Positions 1 through 9,867 of a stretch of DNA of 64,000 nucleotides are shown here, piece by piece. The stretch's first letter is position 1; each line of letters opens with the position of its first letter. The DNA comes from Lachnospiraceae bacterium. Lineage in GTDB: Bacteria; Bacillota; Clostridia; Lachnospirales; Lachnospiraceae. The stretch lies in contig JAPJQL010000003.1 in assembly GCA_030825115.1 (NCBI GenBank), forward strand, positions 62,001 to 126,000, written 5' to 3'. The position numbers were made by a program, and so were the translations under genes. The notes beneath the pieces were generated by a model. That model was given only the letters and a program-made list of their open reading frames with translations, was not told where the DNA came from and searched no databases.

Positions 1-1
1 T

Positions 2-229
2 ATGGGAATCAAAACCCCCTGGACTTTGGCAAGCGACGAGGTCTGGCGGAAAACGCACCGGTTCGCCGGGAAGTTGTATGTATGCAGCGGCGGCCTTACC
101 CTGCTGGCCTCGCTCCTGCTCCCTGCTTCTGTCGCCGGATGGATTCTGATGGCGCTGGTGCTTGGGACTTCGGTGGTGGTTATGCTGGCTTCTTATCTTT
201 GGTGGCGGGAGGCGGATGGCGGAAATTGA
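2..229 (+). CDS. SdpI/YhfL-family membrane protein, C-terminal part (5' end outside window)
   Basis: The 75 residues visible contain GIKTPWTLASDEVWRKTHR followed by FAGK, a pattern typical of the SdpI/YhfL family, whose founding member gives immunity to the SdpC killing factor in Bacillus. Two hydrophobic stretches follow (about residues 29-43 and 47-67), then a short polar tail. The methionine at base 2 is probably internal, because the family motif normally sits after further membrane segments; the true start should lie before the window. The gene ends 145 bases before the first degenerate CRISPR repeat and is unrelated to the Cas genes. Family assignment is from motif recognition; the role as an immunity or signalling protein is not shown by the sequence. 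Confidence 0.6.
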   Translation: MGIKTPWTLASDEVWRKTHRFAGKLYVCSGGLTLLASLLLPASVAGWILMALVLGTSVVVMLASYLWWREADGGN

Positions 230-373
230 GATATTTGTCTACATTGCCGAGCTGCTGCATGTCTTACTGGATATGCAGCGGTATTCCCCCCTATTTACAG
301 AAAAAATTTCATACACTCTTGATAGTATGAAGAAGGAGTAACAGATTCGACAGGCTCATATCCGTCATGCTTT

Positions 374-2169
374 TCCAAGTTTCTACTATGCTTCTATTTC
401 AACGTCGCTATTATTATACAGAGAGGAATAATTACCCTGATTTACATTCCACTATGCTTCTATTTCAACGATGGAGAACCTGAAAGATAGTTCCGGTTGT
501 CCCGTCTACCAGCATTAATGTACTTCTATTTCAACGATGGAGAACCTGAAAGAGGCATTAGAGTATGTAGTATTTACATTCCACTATGCTTCTATTTCAA
601 CGCGTATGCACGGTTAGCAATGCGGGGCTTACTGGAATTTACATTCCACTATGCTTCTATTTCAACTCAATTCCGACAGCCCGAACTGCGTCATGGCATT
701 CTATTTACATTCCACTATGCTTCTATTTCAACCGAAAGTATATGAGAATGAACGTTGCTTGCTTCTGCATTTACATTCCACTATGCTTCTATTTCAACCA
801 TGACAGATTATTATTATGTAGATTTTCATTTTAATTTACATTCCACTATGCTTCTATTTCAACTGTGGTTCCTGAGAAAATACGGGATGTGAAGTGGAAA
901 TTTACATTCCACTATGCTTCTATTTCAACGCGCCCTGATTAGCGACCATCTCGTATATATCCCGATTTACATTCCACTATGCTTCTATTTCAACGATGAT
1001 GGACAGCCGGTACAGCTTCCTCTTTGAGGATATTTACATTCCACTATGCTTCTATTTCAACCGAAACAGAGCCTGAATCCTCAGTTTCACCAACGGTATT
1101 TACATTCCACTATGCTTCTATTTCAACGCAAATACAGCTTTACTTAATGATGATGTTTTAAGATTTACATTCCACTATGCTTCTATTTCAACGAGTCCGT
1201 ACATGAAGGACACATTAATCTTAAAGGAATTTACATTCCACTATGCTTCTATTTCAACTTTTCCCGTTTTGGATACATACTCCATATTTTCTTATTTACA
1301 TTCCACTATGCTTCTATTTCAACCTGGCCGCCTGCCTCCATGAGCTGTGGCAGGTTCAATTTACATTCCACTATGCTTCTATTTCAACTCCCCCCTGAAG
1401 CTCATGATGAAGTCGTAATCCTGCATTTACATTCCACTATGCTTCTATTTCAACGAGGATCATCAGTACATTACGCCGGAAGCTTCCTAATTTACATTCC
1501 ACTATGCTTCTATTTCAACAAACAGGGCATTCCTCTCTGCATCCATCCGGGCTGATTTACATTCCACTATGCTTCTATTTCAACGCGGCAGCTACATTGC
1601 CCTGCGGAATGCTAACTTCATTTACATTCCACTATGCTTCTATTTCAACGGGGCGTGATTGTGCAAGCGATACCAGTTATTGCTAATTTACATTCCACTA
1701 TGCTTCTATTTCAACTCCGATGGGAGATGGAGTCATCATCAGCCACAAAGATTTACATTCCACTATGCTTCTATTTCAACCCTGCCAAGCTGGAAAAAGA
1801 TATCCTTTGCAACAATTTACATTCCACTATGCTTCTATTTCAACAACGCTGCGGCAACTCGAAGCCATTGCAATAGCATATTTACATTCCACTATGCTTC
1901 TATTTCAACAATGGTAGGCTGCCCTGAATCAACTATCTGCTTTATTTACATTCCACTATGCTTCTATTTCAACGAAGTCGCAAAACTGACAACAAAGAAC
2001 GTGAAGTAATTTACATTCCACTATGCTTCTATTTCAACCCAGATATCGTCACGCAAACTCCTGCACATATCTTCATTTACATTCCACTATGCTTCTATTT
2101 CAACACAGTTTCGGAAGGAGAGTACCAAAGTACAGACACATTTACATTCCACTATGCTTCTATTTCAAC
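374..2169 (-). CRISPR. CRISPR array 1, type I-B, 28 repeats and 27 spacers
   Basis: A 30-bp repeat recurs every 64-67 bp. On the minus strand it begins GTTGAAATAGAAG and ends GGAATGTAAAT, so the last eight bases (ATGTAAAT) fit the type I-B crRNA 5' handle known from clostridia. Spacers are about 34-37 nt. The repeats at 374-403 and 506-535 are degenerate and lie at the left end, which marks that end as the old, leader-distal one; transcription is therefore leftward from a leader at the right, next to cas2. Spacers 470-505 and 536-571 share their first 18 bases. Spacer 1650-1685 is also present in array 2. All translated frames through the array are repeat artefacts, not genes. Confidence 0.97.
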
Positions 2170-2364
2170 CCCGTAAATCACTATCCCCCATACCGACTAC
2201 ACTTAACACCCCAAAATTGTCTACCACCACGCCCTAAGCCACTAACCCAACCTTATACTATAAATCTTCCTCATCCCAGCCCATCTAACTCCCCCTATCA
2301 CTACCCCATTTAAACATTGTCGACCCCGCCCCATATCAACACTATTTCCAGTCGACAGAGCAAT
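2170..2364 (-). promoter_or_regulatory. Putative leader of CRISPR array 1
   Basis: This gene-free stretch joins the 3' end of cas2 to the leader-proximal repeat. Read on the minus strand it is strikingly purine-rich (runs of G and A) and carries two GTCGAC sites, at about 2319-2324 and 2353-2358; the first lies in GGTCGACA, a motif also found twice beside array 2. Leader identity rests on array polarity and on this shared motif. No clear sigma-A promoter was assigned, though TATAGTATAAG (minus strand) near 2259 could serve as a -10 region. Confidence 0.55.
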
Positions 2365-2643
2365 TCATAGGAATGGGCTGGTCAGGTCATCTTTGACTCC
2401 CCAAAATTCTTTCTCCAACCACTTTTCACTTCTGCTCTTAAACAATATAACCGAATCCTGATTTTTTCTCACCACCGCATCCAGTTCTTTTTGTAAATGC
2501 ATCAATTGTGACACAGATATCTCACCTTCAAAAACCGAGTTCTGTATATGGGACAGGTACTTTTTACAGATTTTGAATGTTTTGTTCAGGACCTTGGCTC
2601 CGCCTTCATCCAATTGAATATCATACACCAATACAACATACAT
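2365..2643 (-). CDS. cas2: CRISPR-associated endoribonuclease/integration protein Cas2
   Basis: This 92-residue protein has the usual Cas2 size and opens with MYVVLVYDI, the first beta strand that ends in the conserved aspartate of the family. The later pattern KYLSHIQNSVFEGEIS matches the Cas2 dimer-forming core. Cas2 is the structural partner of Cas1 in the complex that inserts new spacers at the leader end of arrays. The start is preceded by AGGAGGG at good spacing. It is the last gene of the leftward cas3-cas4-cas1-cas2 set, 27 bases after cas1, and its stop codon abuts the leader of array 1. Confidence 0.96.
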   Translation of the reverse strand: MYVVLVYDIQLDEGGAKVLNKTFKICKKYLSHIQNSVFEGEISVSQLMHLQKELDAVVRKNQDSVILFKSRSEKWLEKEFWGVKDDLTSPFL

Positions 2644-2670
2644 AGCTGCCCTCCTATAAATCCAACCATT

Positions 2671-3663
2671 TTACCACCATATTCGAAATCCGGCATAATC
2701 CTTTTCCCCGGTTAAATGCTTAATTAACTTGTATGCTTCCAAACGAATCAAATATTGATAAGAAACATTTTTATCCAACTCTTTGTGGCGAATGGTTTTC
2801 TTAAGCCTGGCATCCAGCTCCGATATAACCAGCATAGAGGCTTCTTTCGTAAGATGCAGATAATTTAAATCTTTTGTAAAACTTTTTTCTGTGATTTGAT
2901 TTCTGTTTAGCAAAGAGAAAATCAAACGATCCCCAATCAATGGTTTAAAGATTTCCGAAATATCAAGGCAGAGAGAAAAACGTCTTGCTCCTGGCTCATG
3001 AAGATAACTGATTGTAGGATTCAATTGCGTATGGAATATTTCACTCAGCGTTCTCGTATAGATTAACGTATTGACGTAAGAAATCAACGTGTTAATCATA
3101 TTGTCAGGCGGGTTCTTCACTCTTTTGTCAAAGGATATATCCTGGTCTACTATCGTATTCCAGGCAGAGTAATACAATTTCCTAATATTCCCCTCAATTC
3201 CCATGATTTCATCAACCCTTTGGCACTTGGGCAGCTGCCTCCGTAAATAGTCAATTTCCTGCATCGGAATCTGAAGGTCTTTTCCTCTTCCGTTATAATA
3301 ACGTAAATTCCGGTATATATTGTCTGCTGCCGCCTGAATGAACTCCCTCGCCAAGATAACACGTTTATCATAATTGCTATAATGCTCTACCTGCTGTACC
3401 AAAAGCCGGCCAGATACCATCGCCTCCTTTGGATAAAAACTGCCGGTATAGAAACTATAGTAATTGAAAAAATGCATGATAATCCCATACTGGGACAGAT
3501 AATTCAATAGCTTTGTATTAAACGACATTTCTGACATGACATAGATATCAGATATCCGCTCAATCGGAATGTCTCTTTTTTCACCTTCATAAGTTATGAA
3601 CTGCAACGTATTATCTTTCCGCTTTAAATCCCCATTGTTATACACATAAAAGCTTTGCTGCAC
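2671..3663 (-). CDS. cas1: CRISPR-associated integrase Cas1, type I-B
   Basis: Cas1 is the metal-dependent integrase of spacer acquisition. The C-terminal half holds the expected active-site region, with SYLHEPGARRF (catalytic His) and LCLDISEIFKPLIGDR (acidic residues), preceded by the conserved helix around NPPDNMINTLISYVNTLIY. The N-terminal beta-sheet domain begins QQSFYVYNNGDLKRKDN. I chose the GTG at 3663 as start because GAAAGGAGGGG lies just before it; that gives 330 residues, the usual length. An upstream ATG at 3708 would add 15 residues, overlap cas4 and include the ribosome site in the coding region. Confidence 0.96.
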   Translation of the reverse strand: MQQSFYVYNNGDLKRKDNTLQFITYEGEKRDIPIERISDIYVMSEMSFNTKLLNYLSQYGIIMHFFNYYSFYTGSFYPKEAMVSGRLLVQQVEHYSNYDKRVILAREFIQAAADNIYRNLRYYNGRGKDLQIPMQEIDYLRRQLPKCQRVDEIMGIEGNIRKLYYSAWNTIVDQDISFDKRVKNPPDNMINTLISYVNTLIYTRTLSEIFHTQLNPTISYLHEPGARRFSLCLDISEIFKPLIGDRLIFSLLNRNQITEKSFTKDLNYLHLTKEASMLVISELDARLKKTIRHKELDKNVSYQYLIRLEAYKLIKHLTGEKDYAGFRIWW

Positions 3664-3695
3664 CAAGCCCCCTCCTTTCTCATTTCCACACAAGC

Positions 3696-4190
3696 TTAGA
3701 TAAAACATAAATCATAATAAGCGCAAGACTTGCATATTTTTTGACGGGTCAGTTCAGGCGGTAAAGGCTGCTCCTCTATGGCCTTGATTTCATCAAGCAT
3801 TTCCTGCATTTTTGTCTCATCTTCCACTTCAAGCTGCACTGTAACGGTCTGTTTTAAAAGCGGATAGTCGATTTTACCCGTGATTCCGTCTACTCCTCTT
3901 TGCTTCAAATAATACAAATAATATTTAACCTGCCAAATAGCAGCCTCCTCGATTTTCCGGCTTTTCTTAACCTCATGGATCACACCGCGTGTACGGATAA
4001 AATCAATGTTGATTGTATCATCAATATTGATATGTTTTTCTTCCCGTGTGTAGCTGCTGTCATCCAAAAGTTTGCCAAGCTTTACATTTTCATTGTCCTG
4101 TTCCATCCTTATCTCATGGATAAAATACCATAGTTTTCGTTTACAGACGAGATTATAATAAACCATGACTCCGGTTATATTTCCTGCCAT
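3696..4190 (-). CDS. cas4: CRISPR-associated Cas4 exonuclease
   Basis: This 164-residue protein has the RecB-like nuclease layout of Cas4: an N-terminal cysteine in YNLVCKRKLWYF, a central HEVKKSRK strand with the catalytic Lys, a QVKYYLYYLKQRG helix, and a C-terminal CKSCAYYDLC cluster. The four cysteines should bind an iron-sulfur cluster. Cas4 trims and selects prespacers with the right PAM for Cas1-Cas2. The start follows GGAGGGAGG. It lies 15 bases after cas3 and 32 bases before the cas1 GTG, so the four genes are probably one transcript. Confidence 0.95.
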   Translation of the reverse strand: MAGNITGVMVYYNLVCKRKLWYFIHEIRMEQDNENVKLGKLLDDSSYTREEKHINIDDTINIDFIRTRGVIHEVKKSRKIEEAAIWQVKYYLYYLKQRGVDGITGKIDYPLLKQTVTVQLEVEDETKMQEMLDEIKAIEEQPLPPELTRQKICKSCAYYDLCFI

Positions 4191-4205
4191 TATACCACCT
4201 CCCTC

Positions 4206-6476
4206 CTACAAGAAAATGTCCAGTTCTTTTGCTCCTGTCTTATATTTTTTTATCAACCCGACTCCTTTTCCATCCTCAAAATCATAGGGACCAAGGTAAC
4301 AATAGATCCTGCTTCCACGATAAAACAGTTCTTCTGAAGCAATATCAAGGCCATAGTAATTCGACAAGCTCACCGTATAAGAATCGATTTCTTCTTTAAT
4401 GCGCTGACGCTGGATAAAATCCAAATCATGGTTCTCGAGTGTTTCCTTCCATCGCCCGGCAAGGCCGCAGTCCGCTAACTTCTGGTAAACCGATATTGGC
4501 ATTACTGTCTTGGAATCTATGTCACGGAATATTTCATCCACTGTTTTTTTCTCACAATCATACATCTTCAGCCATTTTAACGTCTCCATGTGGCTGTTAA
4601 TCTCGCGGTAGTAATTTGATTTTAAAATCTTTGGATTTCTTTTCTCATGGAACACCAAGTCCATCATCGTCTGTTTGTCATCCTGCATATCGTTTTCTTC
4701 CAGAAGCATACCGTCGAATTGCTTTACCGCAAGCAGGGAAAACTCATAAAGATCCTTATCAACCACCCATCCATTCCCGGTATTCTGGTTATCCAGAATA
4801 AAGACATTGGGGATATCTCCCAAATCATATTGCCGTCCTCTGTAAACTCTTCCCAACCTCTGCAGAAGAGAATCGATGGAGCACAACTCCGTAAACAGAC
4901 AGTCAAAATCAATATCCAGGCTCGCTTCCACAATCTGCGTACTAATCCAAATGCCATTCCTCTGTTCCCGTTTTTCCTTATTTGGCGCAAATTCTAATAT
5001 GCTTTCTTCTAACTGTTTTCTGTCCCGTTTTAAATAAGAACTGTGCAGCAGATGCACTTCAAATTGATCTTCCCATCCCCGAAGTTCCTCATATAGCTGC
5101 TGTGCATGACGAACAGTATTACATATCACCAACACACGTTTTTGAGAAGCAAAATCTGCTATCCGTTGACAATCAAAGGCCTTTTCCTCCAGTAGCTTGA
5201 TTCTGTGCCTCGCGCCTGTATTTCCATGAAATACCTTTTGAGGAAGCTGATATCTGATTCCGCCCCGGTCCATCAACCGATATAATACATGCGGAAATGT
5301 TGCGGTAATAATCGCAAACTGACCGCCTAAATCCACAATCATCTTTAATCCCGCAATCAAAATACTGACGAGTTTCGGACTGTACATCTGGATCTCATCA
5401 ATAACCAATTTGGAATAGGATAATGTTGCCAGAGGAACCTCGCCTCCATTATACCTGTAAGCAAATTTAAAAAGCTGGTCAATGGTGCATAAAGTCAATG
5501 GTGTCGCAAGAAATTTTGCCATTGAATACTGATGGACAATGTCATTTTGTGTTTCTTCTAAGTACACGGAAAAAGCGTCTGAATGCAATACTTTTGTCTT
5601 TTGATATTCGATTCCAAATTTAACCCTGCGATAAATTGCATTGATAGAAACCTTTAAAGGCAAGGTATAAAAAGCCTTGCTATTGCCAATCCACAGCAAG
5701 GCCGCTTCTGTTTTACCGGTTCCTGTAGATGCAATCAGAATTGGATTATCCGCCTGATGCTCCATCATATACCGCTGTGATTCTCGCAAAGAAAATTTAT
5801 TCTTTTCCATGTAGTCCTGCATTTTCTCCGTCAGACCGCAGCCAAACTTATCCACCGGATTTTCTTCCACACAGGTCAGTCCGGCGCTTGCAGCATAATC
5901 CAGCCGATTCAACAGCCCTTTTATAAGGATATATTTCTTTAATAATTCCGGATATTGCTCGTTTTCCTCATCAAATTCGATGTAAAACGTATATTCATCT
6001 GTCAAAGAAGGAACAACCGTTTTCTGATCGATGCTAATCGGCCATGTATCGGTCTGCATATAATCTTTAATATATTCGGTCATCTCATCAATATCTGTTA
6101 GTGTTTGCTTTGCTCTGGCATGGTGGTAATAAATGGCCTTTACAATCACCTCGTATGCCATCTCGCCATATTTCCCTTCAATATCGGCTCTATCCAAAAA
6201 AGCAGGACTTATATAGTTATGGCTGATTTCTTCGATATCCTCCGCTAAATCTGGCAGCAGCATCTCGTGAAGAACTTTCCTGATCTTATTCTGGAATTTC
6301 ACATTCATTTTGCCAAAATCGTGATAGAATGCAGCAAGATATAGCCATTCCCATTCTTCCGGCGCAAGCAAATTCGGGTACAGGGACTTTACCCCCTTTA
6401 ATAATGCTATCAATTTCTCTGTATGCTCTGCCAATGATTCTTTCGGAAAACTCTTTGCATAAACAAAATGCCTCAT
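4206..6476 (-). CDS. cas3: CRISPR-associated helicase-nuclease Cas3 (HD + DExH)
   Basis: Cas3 is the nuclease-helicase recruited by Cascade to degrade target DNA. The 756-residue protein has an N-terminal HD nuclease domain with His18, HD at 52-53 (YHDFGK), His86, HH at 118-119 and Asp193. A superfamily 2 helicase follows, with Walker A ASTGTGKT near residue 250, the DEIQ box in LVIDEIQMYS, ITATFP as motif III, and the motif VI region around QRLGRVYR. All domains are intact. It starts the leftward adaptation/interference transcript and is divergent from cas6, with 159 bases between the two start codons. Confidence 0.96.
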   Translation of the reverse strand: MRHFVYAKSFPKESLAEHTEKLIALLKGVKSLYPNLLAPEEWEWLYLAAFYHDFGKMNVKFQNKIRKVLHEMLLPDLAEDIEEISHNYISPAFLDRADIEGKYGEMAYEVIVKAIYYHHARAKQTLTDIDEMTEYIKDYMQTDTWPISIDQKTVVPSLTDEYTFYIEFDEENEQYPELLKKYILIKGLLNRLDYAASAGLTCVEENPVDKFGCGLTEKMQDYMEKNKFSLRESQRYMMEHQADNPILIASTGTGKTEAALLWIGNSKAFYTLPLKVSINAIYRRVKFGIEYQKTKVLHSDAFSVYLEETQNDIVHQYSMAKFLATPLTLCTIDQLFKFAYRYNGGEVPLATLSYSKLVIDEIQMYSPKLVSILIAGLKMIVDLGGQFAIITATFPHVLYRLMDRGGIRYQLPQKVFHGNTGARHRIKLLEEKAFDCQRIADFASQKRVLVICNTVRHAQQLYEELRGWEDQFEVHLLHSSYLKRDRKQLEESILEFAPNKEKREQRNGIWISTQIVEASLDIDFDCLFTELCSIDSLLQRLGRVYRGRQYDLGDIPNVFILDNQNTGNGWVVDKDLYEFSLLAVKQFDGMLLEENDMQDDKQTMMDLVFHEKRNPKILKSNYYREINSHMETLKWLKMYDCEKKTVDEIFRDIDSKTVMPISVYQKLADCGLAGRWKETLENHDLDFIQRQRIKEEIDSYTVSLSNYYGLDIASEELFYRGSRIYCYLGPYDFEDGKGVGLIKKYKTGAKELDIFL

Positions 6477-6558
6477 AAGCGATACCCTCTCATCTCAATT
6501 CCAAATGCAATCAATAGTCAGTTATAATTTTATCATATCCAGAATATATATTATAGTC

Positions 6559-6587
6559 TTGAATATTCCATTTTTTTACAGTAAAAT
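6559..6587 (+). promoter_or_regulatory. Candidate sigma-A promoter for cas6-cas8b-cas7-cas5
   Basis: A -35 box TTGAAT (6559-6564) and a -10 box TAAAAT (6582-6587) are separated by 17 bases, and cas6 starts 48 bases further on. The region between the divergent cas3 and cas6 genes is very AT-rich, so chance matches are possible; a minus-strand promoter for cas3 must also lie here but no single best match stood out. Confidence 0.45.
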
Positions 6588-6635
6588 TAAGTCATGTTTT
6601 TATATTTGTGCGAATTTTTAGAAAGGAGGTGCTTC

Positions 6636-7373
6636 ATGCGTTTTGTTGCTACATTTCAACTAAAAAAAGAACAGGTTCCACAAAATTACCGTCCTATTTT
6701 CTTGAGTTATTTAAAAAATGCGTTGACTCGCTATCAAAATGGGGCGCTGTACGATACCTATTATGGTTCTCCAAAAGAAAAACCGTTCACGTTTTCCATT
6801 TCCTTCGGTCCATGCCGCTTTGCAGATGAAGAAATCATACTGCCGGACAAGCTGCTCCGGTTTCATTTCAGTACTTCCGATGCATTAACAGGTATCCATT
6901 TTTATAATGCGCTGCGCTTGCAGAAAGGAATGCCATTCGCTCTTCCTTTGGAAAATGCCATGACATTGACCGGTTTTTATATGGAAGCGGATGAAGTGAT
7001 AAGCCAGAACAGGCTGGAGGTAAATTTTACTGCCCCGCTGTGCGTGCGCCTGCATAACCGGGAAACCAATAAGGATACCTATCTGACCTGTCAGGATGAA
7101 AATTTCAGCAAGGAATTGATGGCCATCCTCGCCTACCAGCTACAGTCTATTCCTGGGCTGGCAAACAAACTGTCAACATTTTCTATTATGCCAATGAACG
7201 CAAAAACAGTCATGGTCAAGCATTATGAGCACAGCATCCCTTGTAGTTTGGGACTTTTCCGGCTGGAAGGTGATATCCAATTGTTAACCCATCTGTACCT
7301 TTCCGGCTTGGGAAGCCGTAAATCATCAGGCTTTGGATATTTTAATATTATAAGGCAGGGAGGTGATTCCTGA
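6636..7373 (+). CDS. cas6: CRISPR repeat endoribonuclease Cas6
   Basis: Cas6 cuts the array transcript inside each repeat to make crRNAs. The 245-residue protein starts MRFVATFQLKKEQVPQNYR and ends with the glycine-rich loop LSGLGSRKSSGFGYFNII, the G-rich C-terminal motif characteristic of Cas6. I chose the ATG at 6636 because GAAAGGAGGTG sits directly before it; an ATG at 6594 in frame has no ribosome site. It heads the rightward Cascade operon, and its stop overlaps the cas8b start in TGATG. Confidence 0.94.
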   Translation: MRFVATFQLKKEQVPQNYRPIFLSYLKNALTRYQNGALYDTYYGSPKEKPFTFSISFGPCRFADEEIILPDKLLRFHFSTSDALTGIHFYNALRLQKGMPFALPLENAMTLTGFYMEADEVISQNRLEVNFTAPLCVRLHNRETNKDTYLTCQDENFSKELMAILAYQLQSIPGLANKLSTFSIMPMNAKTVMVKHYEHSIPCSLGLFRLEGDIQLLTHLYLSGLGSRKSSGFGYFNIIRQGGDS

Positions 7374-8998
7374 TGGGCGAAACCATACGACTGGAAATGA
7401 ATGATGCATTGTACAACGCCGGGCTTCTGGGCTTTATGAAAGTATGCAGATATGGCGGGTTGCCTTTTGATACGGACAGGACGGGCATATCGTTTTCAAC
7501 CGATATTTTTTCTGATTTTGGCTCCTGCTATCTGGAAACCCTGATTGACTGCTATCGGGACGATATGATCTTTACAGAAATCATAAGACGTTTCCATGCA
7601 CTGCCCTCCCAACTGACAGACGAATCACAGAAACAGGCATCCGACCACATCAAATATATCCTGGATAAATTGCTGCGGGCATCCTATAAATCGGCATATG
7701 AGATTATAAAGAAAGGTGGAGACTATTATCCCTTTGCCGAGCAGATTTCCATGATTAAGAAGGCGGATTGTTATGAAAGCCAGCTTAACCTGCTGTCCGG
7801 ATTGATTGAGAAACTAAAGGAGCATGAAGATGTCTTCTTATTAAAAGATATTGCATACACCAGACTGCAGCCTTTCTGGTCAAATGTATCTTTTTTGAAC
7901 AAAACAAAGAATACGGATGATTTTCTTGCGTCATATGAAGAAACTTTTTCTGCTCCGGCCTTTACATTTATCCCCAAAGAGGCCTCCTCGGCAAAATTGT
8001 CATGCTGTCAATGCCATAACGGCTTGAAAGCCAGTGATGCATTGTCCATGGCATGGATTAATGATTTGGGCGTCGATATGAAACGGAAAACATCCTACTA
8101 CTGGAACCTGAATCCGGATACCTGGTTATGCCCTGTATGCAATCTGATATATAGCTGTATTCCTTTAGGATTCATCATAAAGGGAACCGAAGCTATCTTT
8201 GTCAACAAGAACAACAGCCTGCGGGAACTGGAACAAACCATGGCCCACCTTAAGGTTTTAAACCCGGATCAAAATGCCTCGAACCTGTACTATCAGATTT
8301 TGAATGAATTTATCGCACTGGAAATGCAGAGCAGTGCCGAGCACGAAACAGCCAATGTCCAGGTTGTGCGTCATTCAAACGGGCATTATTACTATAATAT
8401 TTTGTCAAAAGAAAAGCTGCAGGTAATTTCAAACGGGAAAGCCTGCCTGGAACGGCTGGAAAAAATATACTACACCATCGATAACACTACCTTCAACTTA
8501 TACCAGGAGACAATTCATCGAATCCTTACAGGGGTCTCTCTTTATCCTTTCATCAGCCGTCTGGCCTTTGATGGGATTAAAAACAACCGGTCTATTGGTT
8601 TTATCATGAACCTCGTTCAATTGCAGGTTTTACAATCAAATCCATCAGGAAAAGGAGCTGGTAAAATGTCTGACAAAACGTATCTATACATTGCCCTCAG
8701 CGGAGACACGCTTCGCAAGGCTATGTTAAGTAATGAACGGAATGAAAAGAAAATCGCTTCCCTCACATTTCAATTGCTTAATAGCCTGAAAAACAAAAAT
8801 CCCAATAAATTTTCCGATATCCTGTTACGGCAATATATGTCTATGAATATGGATGTCCCATTTTTTATGACGGAAATTTTCACCGATGAAAACACTTTTC
8901 TCTCCAAGGGATATTCGTTTATCGCCGGTTTGAACGGATGCATTTACACTAAAAAACAGGAAGACACTACTGCTGCATATAAGGAGGAAAATTCATGA
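7373..8998 (+). CDS. cas8b: Type I-B Cascade large subunit Cas8 (Cst1/Cas8b1 type)
   Basis: The gene occupies the large-subunit position between cas6 and cas7, and its 541 residues open with the NDALYNAGLLGFMKV pattern seen in Cst1-like proteins of Tneap I-B systems. Two cysteine pairs, LSCCQCHNG near residue 210 and LCPVCNLIYSC near residue 252, form a probable zinc ribbon known in this family. The large subunit recognises the PAM and starts target unwinding. The 3' end overlaps cas7 in ATGA, which suggests translational coupling. Sequence in this family diverges fast, so the exact subtype name (Cas8a1/Cst1 or Cas8b1) is the uncertain part. Confidence 0.88.
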   Translation: MGETIRLEMNDALYNAGLLGFMKVCRYGGLPFDTDRTGISFSTDIFSDFGSCYLETLIDCYRDDMIFTEIIRRFHALPSQLTDESQKQASDHIKYILDKLLRASYKSAYEIIKKGGDYYPFAEQISMIKKADCYESQLNLLSGLIEKLKEHEDVFLLKDIAYTRLQPFWSNVSFLNKTKNTDDFLASYEETFSAPAFTFIPKEASSAKLSCCQCHNGLKASDALSMAWINDLGVDMKRKTSYYWNLNPDTWLCPVCNLIYSCIPLGFIIKGTEAIFVNKNNSLRELEQTMAHLKVLNPDQNASNLYYQILNEFIALEMQSSAEHETANVQVVRHSNGHYYYNILSKEKLQVISNGKACLERLEKIYYTIDNTTFNLYQETIHRILTGVSLYPFISRLAFDGIKNNRSIGFIMNLVQLQVLQSNPSGKGAGKMSDKTYLYIALSGDTLRKAMLSNERNEKKIASLTFQLLNSLKNKNPNKFSDILLRQYMSMNMDVPFFMTEIFTDENTFLSKGYSFIAGLNGCIYTKKQEDTTAAYKEENS

Positions 8999-9867
8999 AA
9001 AACGGTCTTACATTAAGTATTATTTTTGAAGCAGAGAGCGCCAATTATGGGGAATCTTTAGGAAATATCACCTCGCTGAAGCAGATTTCAAGAAGCAACG
9101 GGGAGGTCTATACATATATCTCAAGACAGGCTTTGCGCTATAATATTATCCAGCAATTAAACTGGGATAATACACCAGTAGAGGCCACCGGATCTGGAGA
9201 TAAAGCAGTCATACAGTTTGAACCTAAAACCAGCATTTTAGATTACCCGGAAATTGATTTGTTTGGTTATATGAAAACCGAAAAAAACAAAAATGCCAAG
9301 ACCCGGTCCGCGGTTGTCCGTTTAAGCAATGCGATTTCCCTGGAGCCATTTAATGCCGATATGGATTTTCTGACAAATATGGGATTGGCAAGCAGGACCA
9401 CTGCAAATAATTCCATTGCTCAAAGCGAAATCCACAAATCGCTTTATTCCTATACGATAACTATTGATTTGGACCGTGTTGGGAAAGATGTTGTAAACGA
9501 AAATGTGGAATTGGATTCAGAGGAAAAGATTCGTCGTGTTACTTTATTTTTAAAAACCATTGAGTTTTTATATCGGGATATCAGAGGACGCCGTGAGAAC
9601 CTATCACCTGTTTTTGCAATTGGCGGGATATATGATACAAAGTGCCCATTTTTTGAAAATCGCTTAAAATTATCTCATCATGTACTTGATATTGACTTAA
9701 TTCAGGCTGCTATGGAGCCAATAAAAGATGATACCTTGATTGGATATATGAATGGAAGCCTTCCTAATGACAATGACATCAAAGAACGGCTCCAGCCCCT
9801 TACAATTATGGATTTTTTCCAGAATCTGTGCAAGAAAGTAGAGGAGGAATATCATGAAAGCAATTAG
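8995..9867 (+). CDS. cas7: Cascade backbone subunit Cas7 (Cst2/DevR family)
   Basis: The 290-residue protein begins with LTLSIIFEAESANYGESLGN and continues with the SRQALRYNI helix, hallmarks of the Cas7/Cst2/DevR family. Cas7 forms the repeated backbone that coats the crRNA spacer. The stretch KTRSAVVRLSNAISLEPF is the typical glycine-poor central strand region of the group. It overlaps cas8b by 4 bases and cas5 by 14 bases, so the Cascade genes are translated as a unit. A run GAGGAAAATTC supplies the ribosome site. Confidence 0.93.
   Translation: MKNGLTLSIIFEAESANYGESLGNITSLKQISRSNGEVYTYISRQALRYNIIQQLNWDNTPVEATGSGDKAVIQFEPKTSILDYPEIDLFGYMKTEKNKNAKTRSAVVRLSNAISLEPFNADMDFLTNMGLASRTTANNSIAQSEIHKSLYSYTITIDLDRVGKDVVNENVELDSEEKIRRVTLFLKTIEFLYRDIRGRRENLSPVFAIGGIYDTKCPFFENRLKLSHHVLDIDLIQAAMEPIKDDTLIGYMNGSLPNDNDIKERLQPLTIMDFFQNLCKKVEEEYHESN

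Noticed and set aside
230..373. Possible leader of array 1 at its left end
   Set aside because: Degenerate repeats and the repeat's ATGTAAAT end place the leader at the right; nothing else was recognised in this stretch.
497..2313. Overlapping open frames with MLLFQ, FTFHYASIST or IYIPLCFYFN repeats in array 1
   Set aside because: They are translations of the CRISPR repeat in three frames; no ribosome sites, and the period is that of the array.
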